DNA of 64,000 nt. Origin: Leifsonia xyli. Its GTDB lineage: Bacteria; Actinomycetota; Actinomycetes; Actinomycetales; Microbacteriaceae. Positions 17,444-26,500 of the stretch are shown one piece after another (the first letter of the stretch is position 1; every line of letters starts with the position of its first letter). The stretch lies in contig QFQR01000001.1 of the NCBI GenBank assembly GCA_003243275.1, positions 558,001-622,000 on the forward strand, read 5' to 3'. The notes under the pieces are model-generated. The model was not told the DNA's origin. It saw nothing but the letters and a program-made list of their open reading frames with translations, and did no database searches. A program made the position numbers and the translations under genes.

Positions 17444-17602
17444 TCGCATAAGGTCGCGAAAAGCGCGGTCACGAGCTCGCAAGTGCGACGCCGACCTCAC
17501 CGACGCCGTGTCGAAACGCGAGGCATGCAGGGCCTGTCTCAGGCGGAGAGTGGCGGAGTCCAGGGTCTACGATCGCCTCACCGCTAAGGATCGGAGAACC
17601 GG

Positions 17603-18100
17603 ATGAGTGCCGACGGCGCCGACGCGATGACACCGCGCAAGGTCGACTCACTCAAGAAGCTCGCCAACACCAACTTCGCCAAGTTCGCCGTGCACGTGCA
17701 GCATCTGAGCGCAGAGGTTCAGGCGAAGATCATCGAGCAGCTGCCCGAGTTCCGGAAGCTCGCGGGCGAAGCCATCGACAAGATCTCGACGGCGCACGAG
17801 ACGACGCTCGCAGCGTCGCAGGAGAGCGAAGTACGCGTCCACCAGGGGGCAGAGGAGTGGCGCAGCGCGCTCCGTGCCATGCTCGACGACCCAAACCTGT
17901 CAGTGGACGAGAAGCTTCGCATCACAAAGGAGATCGGTGAGACGGTCAAGGCGCAGGCAGCAGTCCACGCCGACAACAACAAGCACCGCGCGGCACTGTT
18001 CGGCACGGTCGTCGTCGGTGTGGTCACCGTCGCAGGATTGATCGTCGTCGCCATCACGGGCGGCAAGTTCGGAGTGGATCAAGGCGGCAACGACGCTTAG
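17603..18100 (+). CDS. Uncharacterised tail-anchored membrane protein
   Basis: A 165-residue protein I do not recognise. Residues 1-130 are charged and mostly helical, rich in Lys, Glu and Ala (e.g. LKKLANTNFAKFAVHVQHLS, then EEWRSALRAMLDDPNLSVDEK). A single hydrophobic segment near residues 134-155 (AALFGTVVVGVVTVAGLIVV) is followed by a short Gly-rich tail, so the N-terminal part would face the cytoplasm. The start follows GGAGAACCGG-ATG. Codon use is less G/C-biased than in its neighbours, and it lies next to the ParDE module, so horizontal acquisition is plausible. Defence or stress roles would be guesses. Confidence 0.75.
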   Translation: MSADGADAMTPRKVDSLKKLANTNFAKFAVHVQHLSAEVQAKIIEQLPEFRKLAGEAIDKISTAHETTLAASQESEVRVHQGAEEWRSALRAMLDDPNLSVDEKLRITKEIGETVKAQAAVHADNNKHRAALFGTVVVGVVTVAGLIVVAITGGKFGVDQGGNDA

Positions 18101-18131
18101 GCCGCCCGTGCGCTGCGGACTATCGCGGTGA

Positions 18132-19175
18132 CTACTGCCGCCGCGTCGCGTCCTGCACCTCGCCGACGAGCTCCTCGATGATGTCCTCGAGGAACAGCAC
18201 CCCGCGGGTCGCCCCGCTCTCGTCGAAGACACGCGCCACGTGGCTGCCCGCGCGCCGCAGCGTGGCGAGCGCGTCCTCGAGCTCCATGCCGCGGTAGAGC
18301 GAGATGAGCTGGCGGATGCGCTTGGGCGGCACCGGCTCGTCGAACTCGTCGTCGCGCAGGTCGATGACGTCCTTCAGGTGCACGTAGCCGCTCGGCTCGC
18401 CGTCCGCGTCGACGAGCACGTAGCGGCTGAAGCCGTGCTGGGCGACGGCGCGTTCCACATCCGCCGGGGTGGCGTCGTCGGGGAGCGTCACGAGCGCATC
18501 CATGCCGAGGGCGACATCCGCCACATTCTTCGTCGTGAACTCGAAGGCGTTGCTGAGGGTGCCGGTGCTGTCGGTGAGCACGCCCTCGCGCGTCGAGGTG
18601 CGCACGATCAACTCGACTTCCTCGACCGTGAAGGCGCTCGTCGCCTCGTTCTTCGGCTGCACCCGGAACAGCAGCAGCACACCGTTCGCGGTCGCGTTGA
18701 GCGCCCGGATGAGGGGGCGCAGCACGGTCGCGATCGCCACGAGGGGGGTGGCGAGGATGAGCACCGAGCGGTCCGGAACCGAGAAGGAGATGTTCTTCGG
18801 CACCATCTCGCCGAACACGACATGCAGGAACGACACGAGCACGAGCGCCACCAGGAATGCGACGGTCGCGATCACATCCTCGGGCCAGCCGAAGGCGTCG
18901 AGCGGCACCTCGAGCAGGTGCTTGATGGCGGGCTCGGAGACGTTGAGGATCAGCAGCGAGCACACCGTGATGCCGAGTTGGCTCGTGGCGAGCATGAGCG
19001 TCGCGTGCTCCATCGCCCAGAGCGCGGTCTTCGCCGGACGGGATCCGGCTTCCGCGAGAGGCTCGATCTGCGAGCGTCGCGCCGAGATCACGGCGAACTC
19101 GGCGGCCACGAAGAAGGCGTTCGCGGCGAGGAGGATGAACAGCCAGGCGATCCCCCACCAGTCGGCGGTGGTCAT
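18132..19175 (-). CDS. CNNM/CBS-domain membrane protein (HlyC/CorC family)
   Basis: A 347-residue protein with an N-terminal CNNM (DUF21) domain of three to four helices, including AANAFFVAAEFAVISARR and the GEMVPKN signature, followed by a CBS pair (residues about 205-330; GMDALVTLPDDATPADVERA, VHLKDVIDL). The C-terminal transporter-associated CorC_HlyC domain of its neighbour is missing, so this is the short form. Family members are linked to magnesium or cobalt efflux. It is the downstream member of a two-gene operon with overlapping ATGA. Confidence 0.88.
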   Translation of the reverse strand: MTTADWWGIAWLFILLAANAFFVAAEFAVISARRSQIEPLAEAGSRPAKTALWAMEHATLMLATSQLGITVCSLLILNVSEPAIKHLLEVPLDAFGWPEDVIATVAFLVALVLVSFLHVVFGEMVPKNISFSVPDRSVLILATPLVAIATVLRPLIRALNATANGVLLLFRVQPKNEATSAFTVEEVELIVRTSTREGVLTDSTGTLSNAFEFTTKNVADVALGMDALVTLPDDATPADVERAVAQHGFSRYVLVDADGEPSGYVHLKDVIDLRDDEFDEPVPPKRIRQLISLYRGMELEDALATLRRAGSHVARVFDESGATRGVLFLEDIIEELVGEVQDATRRQ

Positions 19176-20488
19176 CGCTCCTCCTCCGTCTCGGCGGGCC
19201 GCGGGGTGAAGCGCACCCGGTCGATTCGGCGGCCGTCCATGCGTTCGATCCGGAAGGTCCCCGCTGCGATCTCGACGGTGTCGCCCGGCGACGGGATGCG
19301 GCCGAGTTCGCTCATGAGGTATCCGGCGACGGTCTCATACGGTCCGTCCTCCGGAACCGTGACGCCCGCGCGATCGCGCAGCTCGTCGGGGCGGAGGGCG
19401 CCGGGGAAGGTGAGCCAGTCGCGGCTGCGCACGACATCGGCACGCGAGCGGTCGTGCTCGTCGGAGACCTCGCCCACGAGCTCCTCCACGAGATCCTCGA
19501 GGGTCGCGACCCCCGCGGTGCCGCCGTACTCGTCGACCACCACCGCGATCTGGTAGCTGCGGGCGCGCAACTCGCCGAGCAGCACGTCGAGCTTCATGGT
19601 CTCCGGCACCCGCAACGCATCCGTCTGCAATGCCGACACGGGAACGGATGCGCGTCGCTCGCGCGGCACCGCCACCGCCTGCTTGATGTGCACGACGCCG
19701 ACGATGTCGTCCGGCCCCTCGTCGATCACCGGGAACCGCGAGTAGCCGGTGCGGCGCGCGAGCTCGATGACCGCCTCGGCGTTGTCGGTGCGGGCGACCG
19801 CGGCGAGGCGCAGGCGCGGGGTCATGACATCGGCGGCGATGTGCTCCGAGAACGCGAGGGTGCGCGCGAGGAGGGTCGCGGTGTCGCTGTCGAGGGAGCC
19901 TTCGCTCGCGGATCGACGCACGAGGCTCTTGAGCTCGTCGGCGGTGCGGGCCGAGCTGAGCTCCTCCTTCGGCTCGATGCCGACCCCGCGCAACACGGCG
20001 TTGGCCGTGCCGTTGAGCACGGCGATGAACGGCTTGAAGACGGTCGTGAACAGCGTCTGGAACGGGATGACGACTTTCGCCGTCTGCCGCGGAAGTGCGA
20101 GCGCGAAGTTCTTCGGCACGAGCTCGCCGATGATCATCGAGAGCAGGGTGGCCGCCACGATGGCGACGATCGCGGCGACGACGCGGGTGGTCGCCTCCCC
20201 CAGCCCCCATCCGGCGAACAGCGGCCGCAGCCAGGTGCTGAACGCCGGCTCGAGCGTGAAACCGGCGAGCAGGGTCGTCAGCGTGATGCCGAGCTGCGCC
20301 GAGGAGAGGTGGGTCGAGGTGACCTTGAGCGCCCGGATTGTCGGGCCGAGCATCGTCTCGCCCTTGCTCTGGCGGTCTTCGAGCTCATGACGGTCGAGGT
20401 TGACGAGCGCGAACTCGCTCGCGACGAAGAAGCCGGTTCCGACCGTGAGGATCATGCCGGCGATGAACATCCACCATTCGGGGCTCAT
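19172..20488 (-). CDS. CNNM/CBS/CorC-domain membrane protein (hemolysin C-like)
   Basis: A 438-residue protein of the same family as its downstream neighbour but full length: CNNM domain (FFVASEFALVNLDRHELEDR; GELVPKNFALALPRQ), CBS pair, then the C-terminal CorC_HlyC domain (WLTFPGALRPDELRDRAGV; YETVAGYLMSELGRIPSPGD). The VVDEYGGTAGVATLEDLVEE stretch is a hallmark. A role in magnesium/cobalt export or membrane ion balance is inferred from the family. The ATG at 20488 has GGGGGTG upstream and overlaps the stop of a 26-codon leader ORF. Confidence 0.9.
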   Translation of the reverse strand: MSPEWWMFIAGMILTVGTGFFVASEFALVNLDRHELEDRQSKGETMLGPTIRALKVTSTHLSSAQLGITLTTLLAGFTLEPAFSTWLRPLFAGWGLGEATTRVVAAIVAIVAATLLSMIIGELVPKNFALALPRQTAKVVIPFQTLFTTVFKPFIAVLNGTANAVLRGVGIEPKEELSSARTADELKSLVRRSASEGSLDSDTATLLARTLAFSEHIAADVMTPRLRLAAVARTDNAEAVIELARRTGYSRFPVIDEGPDDIVGVVHIKQAVAVPRERRASVPVSALQTDALRVPETMKLDVLLGELRARSYQIAVVVDEYGGTAGVATLEDLVEELVGEVSDEHDRSRADVVRSRDWLTFPGALRPDELRDRAGVTVPEDGPYETVAGYLMSELGRIPSPGDTVEIAAGTFRIERMDGRRIDRVRFTPRPAETEEER

Positions 20489-20565
20489 CGCACGTCACCC
20501 CCTGCGGTGCACACCGGCGCGGGTCTGTGGTCTGGCTCTGACGTCGAAGACGGAGGGTCATCCAT
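20485..20565 (-). CDS. 26-residue leader ORF coupled to the CorC-like gene
   Basis: A short frame starts with ATG at 20565, nine bases after the -10-like TAGGCT (20580-20575), the hexamer seen before several other genes here. It encodes 26 residues, rich in Pro, Ser, Thr and Asp (begins MDDPPSSTSEPDH), and its TGA overlaps the ATG of the CorC-like gene by four bases. This suggests a leaderless leader peptide that feeds ribosomes to the main gene. It might sense ions or amino acids, but nothing in the sequence says which. Confidence 0.4.
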   Translation of the reverse strand: MDDPPSSTSEPDHRPAPVCTAGGDVR

Positions 20566-20838
20566 GATCGGGCCAGCCTAGCGGGCACCTGCCGCGCTCG
20601 CCTGAGCGTACGCCCCAAGCCCTTCCTCCGCTGACCCCCCTGCCAAACGCTGCAGCGCTTGGCCATGCGCGCGTGGGATCGACGCAGCGCGAAGCCAAAA
20701 AGTGTCGCGCAGGTGGCCGACGGCGACGACGACAGCGCTGGTGACCTCCACTCCTCCCCCGCTCGAGTATCACGGGAGTACTCGACAGAACAGCCCCTTT
20801 GAGTCAACGTCGACTTTCGGATGCCAGACGCTACAGCG
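20566..20838. other. Intergenic region between divergent genes
   Basis: About 270 bases without a convincing gene apart from the leader ORF at its edge. It holds the minus-strand TAGGCT box (20580-20575), an imperfect copy of the dispersed palindrome (20643-20662), an inverted repeat CGAGTA/TACTCG near 20763-20783, and a degenerate palindrome copy (GACGCTACAGCG, about 20827) that abuts the next start codon. Confidence 0.5.
20643..20662. repeat. Imperfect copy of the CAAACGCTGCAGCGTTTG palindrome
   Basis: CCAAACGCTGCAGCGCTTGG is palindromic except for one base pair and matches the dispersed family. Unlike other copies it lies between divergent, not convergent, genes. Confidence 0.65.
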
Positions 20839-21855
20839 ATGGACGACACGACACTGCGACGGATCACGCGAGCGGACGCACTCGCGCAAGGGTTCACGGA
20901 TCGCCAGCTCGCGCAGCTGATCCGCATCGGCGAGCTTCATCGGGTGCGCCCAGGCGAATTCGCGCTCCCGGCGGAGTGGAACTCGATCGAACGCCATCAA
21001 CAGCACCGCGAGCTGGTCCTTCGTACCGCGGAACGAGTGACGGCACCGCAGGTCTATTCCCACTTCGCGGCGGCCGCGCTCTGGGGCATCCGCATCCGGA
21101 AGGAGTGGCCGAAGCGGGTCGACGTGCTGGTCGACCGCGCAGACGGAGGGAGATCGAGCGGTCGGCTGCGACGCCGTGCCCTCGGCTTCGACGAGCGCGA
21201 GATCATCGAGCTGAACGGTCTTCTGGTGACCTCGCCCGCCCAGACCGCTGTCGACCTGGCGCGCGAGTTGCCGCTCATCGACGCCGTCGTCGCCGCGGAC
21301 TCCGCACTCGGCTCCGCGTTCGGACGCCCGCCGCTGACCACGCAGGATGAGCTGCTCCGCCGTGCGGACGACGCGCGCGGTCGTGGCGCGATCCGTGCCA
21401 GAATCGTCGCCGCCGAAGCCGATGGCCGGGCCGAGTCGCCACCGGAGTCGGAGTCGCGCATCACGGCGGCGCTTCTCGGATTCCCGCGGCCCGAGCTGCA
21501 GCGTGAGTTCGTGACGCGTGGAGGCACGCGCCGGGTGGACTTGTGGTGGGACGAGTACGGCCACGCCGGCGAGTGCGACGGACGCGCGAAGTACACCGAT
21601 CCCGCCTACCTCAGGGGTCGGGATCCGGCTGACGTCTTCCGCGCCGAGAAGGATCGCGACCGCGAGTTGCTGGCGCTCCCCCAGGTGCACGGGATCACAC
21701 ATTGGGCTCCCGCGGATCTGCATCCGCTCGGCCGGTTCTACGACATCCTCCGCGACGCCGGGCTTCCCAGCCGCCTCCCACGCCCCCGTTCCAACGCGCT
21801 CACCGGCGCGGAGAGCATGCTCCTCCGGGCTGCTGCGAAGCGGTTCGCGCGCTAG
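20839..21855 (+). CDS. AbiEi-like winged-helix protein with nuclease-like C-terminal domain
   Basis: A 338-residue protein. The N-terminal part (LRRITRADALAQGFTDRQLA, then GELHRVRPGEFAL) resembles the AbiEi_4 / transcriptional-regulator winged helix of type IV antitoxins. The C-terminal part (residues about 220-290: RRVDLWWDEYGHAGECDGR, then KY) has the acid-x-acid spacing of a PD-(D/E)xK or DUF559-like endonuclease fold. No AbiEii-type toxin gene is adjacent, so this is probably the orphan two-domain protein common in Microbacteriaceae. I chose ATG 20839; ATG 20821 is also possible, and neither has a clear ribosome-binding site. Confidence 0.7.
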   Translation: MDDTTLRRITRADALAQGFTDRQLAQLIRIGELHRVRPGEFALPAEWNSIERHQQHRELVLRTAERVTAPQVYSHFAAAALWGIRIRKEWPKRVDVLVDRADGGRSSGRLRRRALGFDEREIIELNGLLVTSPAQTAVDLARELPLIDAVVAADSALGSAFGRPPLTTQDELLRRADDARGRGAIRARIVAAEADGRAESPPESESRITAALLGFPRPELQREFVTRGGTRRVDLWWDEYGHAGECDGRAKYTDPAYLRGRDPADVFRAEKDRDRELLALPQVHGITHWAPADLHPLGRFYDILRDAGLPSRLPRPRSNALTGAESMLLRAAAKRFAR

Positions 21856-21897
21856 TTCTTGTCGCCGAGCGGCAGCAGTGTCTGGGTCCGTGCGGCG

Positions 21898-21911
21898 AAC
21901 GCTGCAGCGTT
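21898..21911. repeat. Single copy of the AACGCTGCAGCGTT palindrome
   Basis: A perfect 14-base core of the dispersed palindrome sits between two convergent genes (stops at 21855 and 21925). Its placement is the same as that of the copies at 953 and 35274. Confidence 0.75.
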
Positions 21912-21924
21912 TGGCAGAGAACCG

Positions 21925-23363
21925 TCACCACGACACCGGAAGAGCCTTGCCCTCCTCGTAGCCGGCGGCCGACTGGAAGCCGACGACGGCGCGGTCGTGG
22001 AAGTCGGCGAGGGATGCGGCACCCGCGTAGGTGAAGGAGCTGCGCACCCCCGAGGTGATCATGTCGAGCAGGTCCTCGAGCGAGGGGCGGTTCGGGTCGA
22101 GATAGATCTTCGAGCTCGAGATGCCCTCCGCGAAGAGCTCCTTGCGGGCCAGCTCGTAGGGGTCGAGCCGCCCGAAACGCTCCTGGACGGCCTTCGTCGA
22201 CGCCATGCCCCAGCTCTCCTTGTAGAGCCGACCCGAGGCATCCGTCTCGAGCCGCCCCGGCGCCTCGATCGTGCCCGCGAACCAGGATCCGATCATCACG
22301 GATGCCGCCCCCGCGGCGAGCGCGAGCGCCACGTCGCGCGGGTAGCGCACGCCGCCATCCGCCCACACGTGCGCGCCCAGCGCACGCGCCGCCTCCGCCG
22401 TCTCGAGCACCGCCGAGAACTGCGGACGCCCGACCGCCGTCATCATGCGCGTCGTGCACATGGCACCGGGCCCGACGCCCACCTTGAGGATCGACGCCCC
22501 CGCCTCCACGAGGTCGCGCACCCCCTCGGCGGTGACGACGTTGCCCGCCACGATCGGGATGCCGAGCCCGAGCCCGGCGACGGTGCGGAGCGCCGCGAGC
22601 ATGCCCTCCTGGTGTCCGTGCGCCGTGTCGACCACGAGCACATCCACGCCCGCGTCGGCGAGGCGCGCGCTTTCGCGGCGACGTCGCCGTTGATGCCGAC
22701 CGCGGCGGCGACCCGCAGGCGTCCGTCGGCGTCGACGGCGGGCTGGTAGATGGTGGAGCGCAGGGTGCTTCGCCGGGTGACCGAACCGACGAGGTGACCG
22801 TGGTGCCGCACGAGGGCCACCTCGACGCCGGCGTCGACGAGCAGGTCGAAGGCCGCGCGCGGGCCGTCGAGGTCGTCGGCGTCGAAGGAGGTGACCGCGC
22901 CGTGCACGAGGTCGCCGAGTCGCGCATCCGGGAGCGCCGTGGCGAGGCGGGCCGCGGGGACGCATCCGGCCTCCTCCCCCGCCGCATCGCGCAGCACGAC
23001 GACCCCGGCGGCGATCGCGGGGACGATGCGCAGCGCCTCGGCGACGGTCGCGCTCGCGGGCAGTTCGATCGGCGCATCCCAGGCCACCGGCTGCGCCTTC
23101 ACGGCGCGGATCGCGGCGTCCAGCTCCTGCAGCGGCAGGTCCTGCGGCAGCACCCCGAGACCACCCCGACGGGCGAGGGATGCGGCGAGCCGCGGGCCGG
23201 TCACCGAGTTCATGTTGGCCGACACGATCGGGATGGTGGCGCCCGTTCCGTCGCTTGTGCCGAGGTCGACCGCCAGGCGGCTGGCGACCCCCGAACGACT
23301 CGGCACGAGGAAGACATCCGAGTAGGTGAGGTCGTGAGCCGGAACCTGTCCCGTGAAGCGCAT
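21925..23363 (-). pseudogene. guaB1: GuaB1-type IMP dehydrogenase/GMP reductase, single-base frameshift
   Basis: The gene encodes a TIM-barrel enzyme with inserted CBS domains, of the actinobacterial GuaB1 class that acts as GMP reductase in purine salvage. The first part reads MRFTGQVPAHDLTYSDVFLV; the second holds GVGPGAMCTTR with the catalytic Cys, WADGGVRYPRDVALALAAGA, and ends LPVSW. The two parts are in different frames: after GINGDVAAKARA one base is missing within a GCGCGC run at 22661-22670. Adding one base gives 1440 nt, or 479 residues, the usual length of GuaB1. The flanking sequence is otherwise intact, so either a slippage mutation or a sequencing error in the GC repeat is likely. 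Confidence 0.87.
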
Positions 23364-23538
23364 ACCTCCACGCTAGGACGTCGGCGCGGCCCGCGCACCC
23401 GGGAGCCTGGGAGGTTCCCCGAACCCCCGAGGATCGTCCACTCCGCCAGCCCCATCGGGTTAGGCTTGACCCTGGTGTGACCAGAGGGGATCACCCGGAT
23501 CCCTGGCACCGGCGAATAGTGAGAATGGGCGGTCGGCT

Positions 23539-26500
23539 GTGTCCAACCCCGTCACCGGAGTGACACCTGAGGAGAACGCCTCGGGAGAGTTCGGAGCCAA
23601 CGAATGGCTCGTCGACGAGATGTACGAGCGCTACCTGGTCGACAAGGAGTCGGTCGACCGGAGCTGGTGGCCGATCCTCGAGTCGTATCGCCCGGTCGAT
23701 GACCCGACCCCGACCTCGGCGATCCCGCTCGTGGCGCAGCCCACCGCGGATGCCTCGCCCGCCCCGGATGCCGCGCCCGCCGCCGCGGAGCCGCCCGCCG
23801 CACCCGCGGAGCCGACGCCCGCGCCCGCACCCGCGGAGCTGACGCCCGCCCCGGCCGAGCCCGCATCCGAGGCCGCACCCCCCACCACCCCGATCGCCCG
23901 CACCACCTCCGCTCCCGCGAAGCCGCAGCCGATCCCCGCCGAGGCGCCCACGACCGCCTCGACCCCGGTGGTCGCCGACGCCGCCGAGGCGGAGGACGAG
24001 GTCACCGTGCTCAAGGGCATGGCGAAGACCCTCGCGGTGAACATGGACCAGAGCCTCACCGTGCCCACCGCGACGAGCGTGCGCACCGTGCCTGCGAAGC
24101 TCATGATCGACAACCGCATCGTCATCAACAACCACCTGCGCCGGGCGCGTGGCGGCAAGGTGTCGTTCACGCACCTCATCGCGTGGGCGATGGTGCGCAC
24201 GCTCGGCGAGTTCCCCAGCCAGAACGTGTTCTACCGCGAGGACGACGGCAAGCCCACCGTGGTCTCCCCGGCACACGTGACCCTCGGCATCGCGATCGAC
24301 CTTCCGAAGCCCGACGGCACACGGTCCCTGCTGGTGCCCGGCATCAAGCGCGCCGACACCATGACCTTCGCCGAGTTCCTCACCGCCTACGAGGATGTGG
24401 TGGCCCGCGCCCGCGCGAACAAGCTCACCGCCGCCGACTTCCAGGGCGTGACGATCTCGCTCACCAACCCGGGCGGCATCGGCACCGAGCACTCCGTGCC
24501 GCGCCTCATGCGCGGTCAGGGCTGCATCGTCGGCGCGGGCGCGCTCGAGTATCCGGCCGCGTTCCAGGGCTCGAGCCCGAAGACGCTCGTCGAGCTCGGC
24601 ATCGGCAAGACGATCACCCTCACGAGCACCTACGACCACCGCGTCATCCAGGGTGCCGGTTCGGGTGAGTTCCTGAAGAAGATCCACGAGCTGCTGATCG
24701 GCGAGCGCGGCTTCTACGAGGACATCTTCTCGGCGCTGCGCATCCCCTACGAGCCGATTCACTGGGCCGAGGACATCAACGTCGACCTCTCGGAGCGCAT
24801 CTCCAAGACGAGCCGCGTGCAGGAGCTCATCAACTCCTTCCGCGTGCGCGGCCACCTGATGGCGGACATCGACCCGTTGGAGTACCGCCAGCGCTCGCAT
24901 CCCGACCTCGAGATCGGCAGCCACGGCCTCACCTTCTGGGATCTCGACCGCGAGTTCGTGACGGGCGGATTCGGCGGCAAGCGTCAGGCGCTCCTGCGCG
25001 AGATCCTGGGCGTGCTGCGCGACTCCTACTGCCGCACCGTCGGTGTCGAGTACATGCACATCCAGGACCCGGAGCAGCGCGCCTGGTTCCAGCAGCGTCT
25101 CGAGAAGCCGTACGTCAAGCCGACCCACGACGAGCAGCTGCGCATCATGGGCAAGCTCAACGAGGCGGAGGCCTTCGAGACCTTCCTGCAGACCAAGTAC
25201 GTCGGCCAGAAGCGCTTCAGCCTCGAGGGCGGCGAGTCGACCATCCCGCTGCTCGACGAGATCTTGCAGGGCGCAGCCGAGGCGGGCCTCGACGAGGTCG
25301 CGATCGGCATGGCGCACCGTGGGCGCCTCAACGTGCTCACCAACATCGCCGGCAAGACCTACGGCCAGGTGTTCCGCGAGTTCGAGGGCACGCAGGACCC
25401 GCGGTCGGTGCAGGGCTCGGGAGACGTCAAGTACCACCTCGGCACCGAGGGCACCTTCACCGCGATGAGCGGCAAGGAGGTGCCGGTGTACCTCGCCGCG
25501 AACCCCTCGCACCTCGAGGCGGTCAACGGCGTGCTCGAGGGCATCGTGCGCGCCAAGCAGGACCGCACGGGCGACGGCCAGTACCGCACCCTGCCGATCC
25601 TGGTGCACGGCGACGCCTCGATGGCGGGTCAGGGTGTCGTCGTGGAGACCTTGCAGATGTCGCAGCTGCGGGCCTACAAGACCGGCGGCACCATCCACGT
25701 CGTCATCAACAACCAGGTGGGCTTCACGACCACCCCGCAGGATGCACGCAGCTCGGTGTACTCCACGGATGTCGCCAAGACCATCCAGGCGCCCGTCTTC
25801 CACGTGAACGGCGACGACCCGGAGGCCGTGGTGCGCGTCGCGGAGCACGCCTTCGCCTACCGCCAGGAGTTCAAGCGCGACGTCGTCATCGACCTCGTCT
25901 GCTACCGCCGCAGGGGCCACAACGAGGGCGACGACCCGTCGATGACGCAGCCGCTCATGTACAACCTCATCGAGGCCAAGCGCAGCGTACGCACCCTCTA
26001 CACGGAGGCGCTCGTCGGTCGTGGCGACATCACGGCCGAGGAGTTCGAGCAGGCGCAGACCGACTTCCAGGACCGCCTGGAGCGAGCCTTCGCCGAGACG
26101 CACGCCGCCCAGACCGGCTCGATCCCGGTGATCACGAGCGACCAGAACCCGGTGGCCGACCTGGAGCGCCCCGTCGCACAGCAGCGCGAGGATGCCGCGG
26201 CAGGCGAGCCCGCCTCGACGGCCGTCGACCTGGGCGTCGTCGAGCTCATCGGCGACGCGCACGACAACCCGCCAGCGGGCTTCACCGTGCATCCGAAGCT
26301 GCAGCAACTGCTCAAGAAGCGCTTCGACATGAGCCGCAACGGCGGGGTCGACTGGGGCTTCGGCGAGCTCATCGCGCTCGGCTCCCTGCTGCTCGAGGGC
26401 ACCCCGGTGCGACTCGTCGGCCAGGATGCCCGCCGCGGCACCTTCGTCTCGCGTCACGCCGTGTTCCACGACCGCGAGAACGGCCAGGAGTGGCTGCCGC

